In this document: positions 57,928-64,000 of the stretch, piece by piece
Layout of the letters: each line of letters starts with the position of its first letter
Numbering within the stretch: the first letter of the stretch is position 1
DNA from: Microlunatus phosphovorus NM-1
GTDB lineage: Bacteria > Actinomycetota > Actinomycetes > Propionibacteriales > Propionibacteriaceae
Length of the DNA stretch: 64,000 bases
Assembly (NCBI RefSeq): GCF_000270245.1
Contig: NC_015635.1
Location: 186,001-250,000, forward strand
Direction of reading: 5' to 3'
Notes under the pieces: generated by a model
Seen by the model: only the letters and a program-made list of their open reading frames with translations
The model's database searches: none
What the model was told of the DNA's origin: nothing
Program-made: the position numbers and the translations under genes

Positions 57928-60336
57928 ATGAGCATTCATCCGGGGTACGTAGGCGGTCCACCGCTGGCCCGCGCCGACCAACGGCCGCGACGCGTCGTAC
58001 GACGAATCTGCGTCGCGAGCCTGGCCATCATCTGCACGGCCCTCGCCGCCTGCAGCCCACAGCCTGAACCCGGGCTCGTGCCGCCACCCGAGGTCATCGC
58101 ACCGCCGCCGACCGATTTCGTCCCACTTGCCGACGACGCGTTGGGAAGCGGGAAACCACTCGGCACCGGGGCGAATGATTTCTTCACTGGGTTGGCGGTA
58201 TCGGGCGACATGGTAGTCGCGGCCGGCATCGTCTACGGCGACCGGCTGGCGCCGGCCTTCCGTTACTCCACTGATGGTGGAGCGACCTGGGAGCTTGGTC
58301 GGCTCAGCGAGACCGCCGAGCAAGCCCCACCGGACCAAGGCGATCAGACCGAAGACGTCGCGGTGGCGACGGTGAACGGAGCGACCCGCTGGGTGGCGAT
58401 TGGTTCCGACTGGAAGCGTGAGCTGACCTGGACCAGTGACGACGGTCGGACCTGGGACCGGCATGAGCCCAAGCCTGACCAGATCGCCGAGAACGCCAAC
58501 GTCGAGCTGATCACCGCGGTTCCCGACGGTTTCGTCATGGTGGGCACGGATGCCCGCGACAAACCCACCGCATGGACCAGCGCGGACGGCATCGACTGGC
58601 AGCCGCGGCGGATGGGTGGCGCAGGCGCTCCAGCGGCGGTCGCGTCCAAGGGCAGCACGGTCGTCGCGGTCGGTGAGTACGAGGATTCGTACGCGACCTG
58701 GTTCTCGACAGACCGAGGCACGACGTGGCAGCGGGGGGACAAGCCGCCGAAGCCGGGCGACGACGACAACTTCTCGCGCAGCCTCGCAGGCCTGACGACG
58801 ACCGAGGACGGCTTCCTGGCCATCGGTTCCTATAGCGCCAAGGTTTGGCAGCCGGTGACCTACAGCTCGAAGAACGGGCGGTCCTGGCGACTCGACTCGG
58901 TCGCCATGGGCTCGGCGCCGACCAGCGATCGGTTCGGCAGAGCAGTCGGGAGTGGCGGGGGCCATGACCTCGCGGTCACCGAGGACTACGAACCGCGGAG
59001 CCGACCGCAGATCTGGCTCCGGACCGGTCTCGACTGGACCAGGGCTCGTACCCCACTCGACCGGAAGTCCCGATTGGCGGAAGGCGATTGGAGTTTCGGC
59101 AAACTCGTCCGAGTCGGAGATTCGTGGCTCGCCACGGTGCACCTGTCGCGCAACGGCCAGGTCGTCGGCGAGTTGTGGCGTTCCACCGATGGCGGGCAAA
59201 CCTTCGTCACGGTGCCGCGACCGGATGCCGAACTGAATCAGCCCACGACCGCCGCTTACTGGCCACTGCGCTTCGGTCAGGACACGCTGGTCTTCGGTGA
59301 CAGCCGACGTCGCCCGGTGGTGTGGACGCGTACGGGCACTGAACCCTTCGGCCCGGCGGCCCTGATCTCCAAGCGCAGCAGCGATCGGGTGGAGGGCGCC
59401 GCGACAGGCCCAGGTCAGGTGCTGACGTGGGGGGTGCGAGATGCCGCCGGAGTGAGTGCAGCCATCGTGTGGCGTCAGGAAGACGATCGCTGGATCGCCA
59501 CGGCGGCCGGAACCTTCTCCAAAGCGAAGCGACGTTATGCCTCCAGTTCCATCGCCCAGATCGCCTGGTTGCGCGGCCGGTGGGTGGCGGTCGGGGAGAC
59601 CAGCGACAACGGCAACATCAACGACTCCGCCCTGGTGGCGACCTCGACCGATGGAAGCCAGTGGACGAAGGGCCGGGCCGCCCGGCGGTTCGCCAAGGCC
59701 GGCGGGGACGTCTGGTACGACGTGACCGATCTGCAAGGCGACCACGATCGGCGGCGAGCCATGCACGGCGTCGCACAGGTCGGCAAGCGGCTGATCGCGG
59801 TGGGAGATTCCGCCGAAGGCAAGTCGTCGGCTGGCAAGGGCACCGCGGCAACGGTGTGGACCTCCGACGATGCGCGCACGTGGACGATGCGTCGACTGCC
59901 GCTGGGCGGTCTGTATCGATCGTCGATGGTGCGGGTGGTCGTCCGGGGTTCGACAGTGGTCGTCGTCGGCACCGGCGCCGAGCGAGACGGGGCGCCCGAT
60001 CGGCTGGTGCTCTGGAATTCCACCAATGGCGGCAAGACATTCCGCCAGCAGTTGCTCGATCCGGGCCTGGATGCCGATGTTGTGGAGCTGGTGGCACTGA
60101 AGAGCGGTTTCGCGCTGGTCAGCTCGCGCATCGAGCAGACCAGTCGCCCGGTGCTGTTGCTCTCCGAGGATGGGGCGAGCTGGCGCGAGCAGCCGGTGTC
60201 CGCGGTGCACCTGTCGGTTGGCGAAGGTGCCGGTCCCGCTGGTGCGCTGGCTGACGGCGACGATCTGTGGTTGCTGATCCGAACGACCAACAGCGTTGGT
60301 GCCGGCACCCGCCTGGTCGTCCAGTCCACCCGCTAG
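57928..60336 (+). CDS. Secreted lipoprotein with many BNR/Asp-box repeats (sialidase-like propeller)
   Basis: 802 residues from ATG 57928. Arg-rich N-terminus, hydrophobic segment and lipobox ALAAC (Cys42), so it is lipid-anchored outside the cell. About ten Asp-box-like repeats are visible, such as YSTDGGATWELG, TSDDGRTWDRH, TSADGIDWQPR, STDRGTTWQR, STDGGQTF, STNGGKTF and SEDGASWRE, forming one or two beta-propellers. No sialidase catalytic Arg triad or Tyr/Glu pair can be assigned, so binding rather than hydrolysis is likely. Confidence 0.82.
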   Translation: MSIHPGYVGGPPLARADQRPRRVVRRICVASLAIICTALAACSPQPEPGLVPPPEVIAPPPTDFVPLADDALGSGKPLGTGANDFFTGLAVSGDMVVAAGIVYGDRLAPAFRYSTDGGATWELGRLSETAEQAPPDQGDQTEDVAVATVNGATRWVAIGSDWKRELTWTSDDGRTWDRHEPKPDQIAENANVELITAVPDGFVMVGTDARDKPTAWTSADGIDWQPRRMGGAGAPAAVASKGSTVVAVGEYEDSYATWFSTDRGTTWQRGDKPPKPGDDDNFSRSLAGLTTTEDGFLAIGSYSAKVWQPVTYSSKNGRSWRLDSVAMGSAPTSDRFGRAVGSGGGHDLAVTEDYEPRSRPQIWLRTGLDWTRARTPLDRKSRLAEGDWSFGKLVRVGDSWLATVHLSRNGQVVGELWRSTDGGQTFVTVPRPDAELNQPTTAAYWPLRFGQDTLVFGDSRRRPVVWTRTGTEPFGPAALISKRSSDRVEGAATGPGQVLTWGVRDAAGVSAAIVWRQEDDRWIATAAGTFSKAKRRYASSSIAQIAWLRGRWVAVGETSDNGNINDSALVATSTDGSQWTKGRAARRFAKAGGDVWYDVTDLQGDHDRRRAMHGVAQVGKRLIAVGDSAEGKSSAGKGTAATVWTSDDARTWTMRRLPLGGLYRSSMVRVVVRGSTVVVVGTGAERDGAPDRLVLWNSTNGGKTFRQQLLDPGLDADVVELVALKSGFALVSSRIEQTSRPVLLLSEDGASWREQPVSAVHLSVGEGAGPAGALADGDDLWLLIRTTNSVGAGTRLVVQSTR

Positions 60337-60343
60337 TGCAGGC

Positions 60344-61861
60344 TCAGCTGGGTCGGATCTTGACCGGTACGGTGTGCAGCCCGCTCGCGCCGCTGGGGAA
60401 GGGTGGGGCGACCTTGCTGCTCTGGATCCGGCCGTTGGCGTCGGTGGCGCGCACGGTGAGGGTGTAGTCGCCCGGCTCGTCGACCTCCCACTCGTACACC
60501 CATTGCCGCCAGCTGTCGGGCCCGGTGGTCTCGGCCAGTTCGGCCTTGTGCCAGGAGCCGTCATTCACCTGGACATGGACTGCCGAGATGCCGATCGGTG
60601 GCGCCCATGCCACGCCCGCGACGATCACGGTGCCCGCCCCGATCACCGAGCGGGTCGGGGTGTCGATCCGCGAGGTGATCTTGACCGGTCCCCGAGCCGC
60701 CCAGCCCTTCTGCGCCCAGTAGCCGCTGTCCTCCTGATAGGTCGTCACCTTCAGCTGCGTGAGCCACTTGGTTGCGGAGACGTCCCCGTACAGCCCAGGG
60801 ACGACCATCCGGACCGGGAAGCCGTGCTCGGGCGGCAGTGGGTCCCCGTTCATCCCGACGGCCAACAGCGCGGCGACGTCGGGGTCACGCAGCACGCTGA
60901 GTGGGGTGGCGGCGCTCCAGCCGTCGTGACTGGTCGACAACACCATGGTCGCGCCCGACTGCGGCACGGCCTCGGCCAGCAGGTCACGGACCGGCAGGCC
61001 GAGCCAGACCGCATTGCCGGCCAGCGCCCCACCCACCTCGTTCGACATGCACGACAGGGTGGTCACATGCTCGGTCAGCGGTCGTTCGAGCAGCTGCGCG
61101 TACGTCAGAGTCAGCTCGTTCTCGACCAACCCGGTCACCCGCAACGTCCAGGTGTCGGGATCGATCGCCGGTAGCTGCAAGGCGGTATCGATCCGATAGA
61201 AGGAGCCGTTGGTGCTCAGGTACGGCGACAACCCGGCGACGTTCAGATCGGTGCCGGCGGCGATCGTTGGGGCGGGGTTCGCCGGTTCCGGCAGGGAGAT
61301 CTTCTTTCGTACCTCGGCGACCTTGTTGGAGGCTTGGATCAGCAACCGGCCGGTCCCCGCGACGATGATCCCGCCCAGGGTGATCAGTCCGGCGGTCTTC
61401 AGGAAGTTACGGCGTTCGGCGACCAACGGCTCCAGGGCCCCCGGTGGGCGACGCAGTTCGGCGATCAGCACCCGCAACGTCACATAGATCGCCGCCAGCC
61501 CCAGCACGGCCGGCACATAGCCGAGCGCACCCGGCCCCACCTGGGTGCTGACTGCCAGCAGCGTCGCCGTGGCGAGGGGCACGATCACGAACAGGCTGAG
61601 ATGGCGCCGACGCAACTCCAGCTGGCCGGCGAACGCCGCCAGCACCAACCAGGCAATCACGACGAGGACCATCAGCAGAACCCTGCCGGTGCCACTGTTC
61701 CAGAACGATGACAGCGGCCAGGCGAGGACGGTTGCGAGGTCCATGACCGGGGAGCCATCTCGGGCGATCAAGCCGGCGCCGAGCTCGGCTACAGCCAGCC
61801 CGACCAGCCCGGCTACTCCTCCGGCAACCCGACTCAGTCCAAGCAGACCTCCCTGTGACAC
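60344..61861 (-). CDS. Membrane molybdopterin-dependent oxidoreductase (sulfite-oxidase fold) with internal Tat motif
   Basis: 505 residues from GTG 61861. Four hydrophobic segments (about 12-30, 61-78, 88-106, 113-133) precede VAERRNFLKTAGL at residues 149-159, a twin-arginine motif, and a fifth helix follows. The soluble domain has LSCMSNEVGG with the Mo-coordinating Cys, GLPVRDLLAEAV and HGFPVRMVVPGLYG, all of the oxidoreductase_molyb family. It ends in a Mo-co dimerisation domain (WAPPIGISAVHVQVNDGSW). Five-helix Tat proteins of this type are known in Streptomyces. The electron acceptor and substrate are unknown. Confidence 0.9.
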   Translation of the reverse strand: MSQGGLLGLSRVAGGVAGLVGLAVAELGAGLIARDGSPVMDLATVLAWPLSSFWNSGTGRVLLMVLVVIAWLVLAAFAGQLELRRRHLSLFVIVPLATATLLAVSTQVGPGALGYVPAVLGLAAIYVTLRVLIAELRRPPGALEPLVAERRNFLKTAGLITLGGIIVAGTGRLLIQASNKVAEVRKKISLPEPANPAPTIAAGTDLNVAGLSPYLSTNGSFYRIDTALQLPAIDPDTWTLRVTGLVENELTLTYAQLLERPLTEHVTTLSCMSNEVGGALAGNAVWLGLPVRDLLAEAVPQSGATMVLSTSHDGWSAATPLSVLRDPDVAALLAVGMNGDPLPPEHGFPVRMVVPGLYGDVSATKWLTQLKVTTYQEDSGYWAQKGWAARGPVKITSRIDTPTRSVIGAGTVIVAGVAWAPPIGISAVHVQVNDGSWHKAELAETTGPDSWRQWVYEWEVDEPGDYTLTVRATDANGRIQSSKVAPPFPSGASGLHTVPVKIRPS

Positions 61862-61909
61862 CAGACCATCTTGCTGGGTCCACTCAAGCGGTGCCAACCT
61901 GAATCGGTC

Positions 61910-63256
61910 GTGGCGCCGGTGATCACGCTCACGCTGGACGCAGCGGCAACCGGGCTGCCGGTGCGGGATGATCACGCCGTGGGTGGATCGGGAACCAAAG
62001 TCGATGCAGCGCTGGTGGAGGCGGCCGAGGCGGCCTTGACCGGCGTGGTGACGCGTACCGAACTGGTGCACAGCTCTCGGCTGTCCGCGCGATTCGGGGT
62101 CGACGTCTATCTGAAACGAGAGGACCTGCAGGTCGTCCGCTCCTACAAGGTCCGCGGTGCGTACACCGTGGTCAACCGACTGGATGCCGCAGCTCGCTCC
62201 CGCGGGGTGGTGTGTGCCAGCGCCGGCAATCACGGGCAGGGACTGGCGTACGCGTGCGCGGCGCTCGGTGTTCACGGCCGGGTCTATCTGCCGCACAACA
62301 CGCCCCGGCAGAAGAGGGACCGGATCGCTGCGATCGGCGGCGACCAGATCGAGATCGTGCTCGGCGGCGACACCTATGACGACGCGAACGCTGCGGCGCT
62401 CGAGGACGCCCGGCGAACCGGGGCCACCGTCGTGCCGGCCTTCGACGACCCGTACACGATCGCCGGCCAAGGCACTGTCGCGATCGAGGTGGTCGACCAG
62501 CTCGCCGAGCTCGATCGGACGCCGGACCTCATCGTGGTGCCGGTCGGCGGTGGCGGACTGCTGGCCGGCGGCGCGACCTGGCTGCGGGAGCGGCATCCCG
62601 GCGTACGGATCGTCGGGGTCGAACCGGCCGGTGCAGCGGAGGTCGCTGCGGGCCTGGCGGCCGGGCACCCGGTTGAGCTGGCGGAGCTCGACACCTTCGT
62701 CGACGGAGCCGCCGTCCGGCGGGCCGGTGAACTCACCTTGCCGTTGATCGCCGCAGCCGAGGTCGAGATGATCACCGCACCGGAGGGCCAGGTCTGCGTG
62801 GAGATGCTCGATTACTACGCGGCGGACGGCATCGTCTTGGAGCCGGCGGGTGCGTTGGCCACGGCCGGGCTGCACGAGTTGGCTCTGCGTGGCGAGCTGA
62901 CGGCCGGCTCGACGGTCGTCGTCATCCTGTCCGGCGGCAACAACGACGTCAGCCGGTATGCCGAGGTGGTCGAGCGGGCCCTGGTGCACGAGGGTCGCAA
63001 GCACTACTTCATGGTCGAGTTCACGCAGGAGCCCGGTGCGTTGCGCCGGTTCCTGGACGAGGTGCTCGGTCCCGAAGACGACATCACGCTGTTCGAGTAC
63101 GTCAAGCGCAGCAACCGGGAGACCGGGCCGGCGATCGTCGGCATCGAGCTGTCCCGACCCGAGGACCTGTCAGGTCTGCTCGAGCGGATGGCAGTCTCGC
63201 CGACCAAGTGCACTCGGATCGATGCCGACAGCGCGATGTTCCGGCTGCTGATGTGA
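61910..63256 (+). CDS. ilvA: Threonine ammonia-lyase (threonine dehydratase)
   Basis: 448 residues from GTG 61910; GTG 61979, giving 425 residues, is an equally good start. PLP fold II: LKREDLQVVRSYKVRGAYTV with the Schiff-base Lys, VVCASAGNHGQGLAYACAAL and VVPVGGGGLLAGGATWL. It has a short C-terminal ACT-like domain (KHYFMVEFTQEPGALRRFLD), as in the single-domain biosynthetic/Bacillus-like forms. Converts threonine to 2-oxobutanoate for isoleucine. Divergent from the molybdopterin gene. Confidence 0.92.
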   Translation: MAPVITLTLDAAATGLPVRDDHAVGGSGTKVDAALVEAAEAALTGVVTRTELVHSSRLSARFGVDVYLKREDLQVVRSYKVRGAYTVVNRLDAAARSRGVVCASAGNHGQGLAYACAALGVHGRVYLPHNTPRQKRDRIAAIGGDQIEIVLGGDTYDDANAAALEDARRTGATVVPAFDDPYTIAGQGTVAIEVVDQLAELDRTPDLIVVPVGGGGLLAGGATWLRERHPGVRIVGVEPAGAAEVAAGLAAGHPVELAELDTFVDGAAVRRAGELTLPLIAAAEVEMITAPEGQVCVEMLDYYAADGIVLEPAGALATAGLHELALRGELTAGSTVVVILSGGNNDVSRYAEVVERALVHEGRKHYFMVEFTQEPGALRRFLDEVLGPEDDITLFEYVKRSNRETGPAIVGIELSRPEDLSGLLERMAVSPTKCTRIDADSAMFRLLM

Positions 63257-63276
63257 GCCGAATCGCTAACACCGGA

Positions 63277-63944
63277 TCACAGGTCAGGATCGATGAGTCC
63301 GGCGCGGTGGGCGAGGACGACCGCTTGCACCCGGTCACGAACACCGAGTTTGGCCAGCACTCGCGCCACGTGGGTCTTCACCGTGGTCTCAGCCAGGAAG
63401 AGCGACCTGGCGATCTCTGCGTTCGAGAGCCTGTCGGCCATCGCGCGCAGCACATCGTTCTCCCGCTCGGTCAGGCTGTCGAGCCCGGGCACCACTACCG
63501 CCGCCGCGGGCCGGCCCAGATACGACTCGACCAGATGCTGCATCACCGTCGGACCAAGGGTGACCTCCCCGGCCGCGCACGCTCTGACGGCCGCTATCAG
63601 TTGCTGCGGGCCGGTCGTCTTCAGCAGGAAGCCCGCCGCGCCTCCACGATGTAGTCGTCGAGATCGAACATGGTCAGCACCAGTACGCGGGTGTCCGGCA
63701 GGTTGCGGACCAGCTCCCGGGTGGCGGTGATGCCGTCGCCGCCGGGCATCTCGATATCCATCAGCACGACCTGCGGCTGAGTGCGCACCGCCAGTCGTAC
63801 GGCTCCGGGCCCGTCGGCGGCCTCACCGCACACCCGGATACCCGGGTCGCTGCTCAGGACGGTAACCAGCCCGGCGCGCAGCAGGTCGTTGTCGTCGGCG
63901 ATCAACACCCGCAGCGGGGCGGGAACCTCGGCGGGGCCGCTCAT
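63277..63944 (-). pseudogene. LuxR-type two-component response regulator, frameshifted
   Basis: ATG 63944 opens a normal receiver domain: LRVLIADDNDLLRAGLVTVL, VVLMDIEMPGGDGITATREL (phospho-Asp) and VLVLTMFDLDDYIVEA. After VEA the frame runs RRASC and stops. In another frame AAGFLLKTTGPQQLIAAVRA continues through the LuxR HTH (LTERENDVLRAMADRLSNAE, TTVKTHVARVLAKLGV) to 63277. Compared with the usual EALRAGAAGFLLK, about 13 nt are missing, consistent with the frame change. It is a broken NarL-type regulator unless the base calls are wrong. Confidence 0.85.
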
Positions 63945-64000
63945 GGCGACTCGCCCTGGACCTGAGCTGGTACGTCGGAGAGGGTCGAGCCGGCCGGCAC
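63941..64000 (-). CDS. C-terminal tail of the partner sensor histidine kinase, partial
   Basis: Minus-strand frame from the right edge reads PAGSTLSDVPAQVQGESP and stops by ATGA overlap with the response regulator start. The position and a tail of the LPAGS type suggest the end of a NarX/DesK-type kinase. Only 19 residues are visible. Confidence 0.5.
   Translation of the reverse strand: MPAGSTLSDVPAQVQGESP

Noticed and set aside
60344-63004. 886-codon minus-strand frame
   Set aside because: The real molybdopterin gene begins at about 61861; the rest is antisense to threonine dehydratase.

Overview
The window is about 64 kb of high-GC DNA (roughly two thirds G+C by eye) with dense genes, many GTG starts, ATGA stop/start overlaps and GntR/LacI/DeoR-type regulators. 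This is typical of an Actinomycetota chromosome; a Propionibacteriales-like soil genus is my guess and is not proven. I see no rRNA, tRNA, CRISPR array, phage module or insertion sequence. Most genes are metabolic and chromosomal in style.

Layout. 1-5 kb: tail of a DHA2-type MFS exporter, a ten-unit 51/52-bp tandem array, then a divergent DeoR regulator / glycerol-3-phosphate dehydrogenase pair around a palindrome. 5-13 kb: an EEP-family hydrolase, then a sucrose-use module (SRPBCC protein, GPH-type MFS symporter, universal stress protein, sucrose phosphorylase) bracketed by two paralogous LacI regulators, followed by decayed genes. 13-25 kb: ACT-domain protein, DUF2237, EamA exporter/LysR pair, DODA-type dioxygenase, a leaderless-looking HTH gene with a Clp-N partner under twin operators, a DUF480-methyltransferase fusion, a dienelactone-hydrolase-like protein, a TIM-barrel isomerase, a lipoprotein, a PfkB kinase and a GH4 glycosidase. 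25-37 kb: DUF5107/TPR protein, a long coiled-coil protein, a 47-aa ORF, an L,D-transpeptidase, an AbiEi/DUF559 gene framed by 45-bp inverted repeats, methionine aminopeptidase, DUF2252, SHOCT protein, AI-2E-family protein and exonuclease III. 37-47 kb: repeats, an ArsR/MFS operon, a metallopeptidase with an LQRLAGNAAV motif like those of contractile-injection cargo, and a proline-racemase/ornithine-cyclodeaminase module with a GntR regulator and a 17-bp palindrome. 47-53 kb: a binding-protein-dependent ABC importer with an IMPase-family phosphatase and a GntR regulator; its ATPase carries an in-frame amber codon at the Q-loop glutamine. 53-64 kb: hipBA behind a four-copy operator array, the three-subunit transhydrogenase, a BNR-repeat lipoprotein, a five-helix Tat-motif molybdopterin oxidoreductase, threonine dehydratase, and a LuxR-type response regulator broken by a small deletion.

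How the genes work together. Sucrose would enter by the symporter and be split to glucose-1-phosphate and fructose. Glycerol-3-phosphate is oxidised by GlpD. A glycoside is probably handled by GH4, the PfkB kinase and the TIM-barrel isomerase. Hydroxyproline- or proline-type amino acids are handled by the racemase and the cyclodeaminase-family reductase. Most pathway-specific regulators sit beside a palindrome that I could locate. The strongest unusual items are the inverted-repeat-framed DUF559 gene, the injection-cargo-like metallopeptidase, the Q-loop amber codon, the hipBA operator array, the twin operators of the HTH/Clp-N pair, and a two-copy hairpin repeat family.
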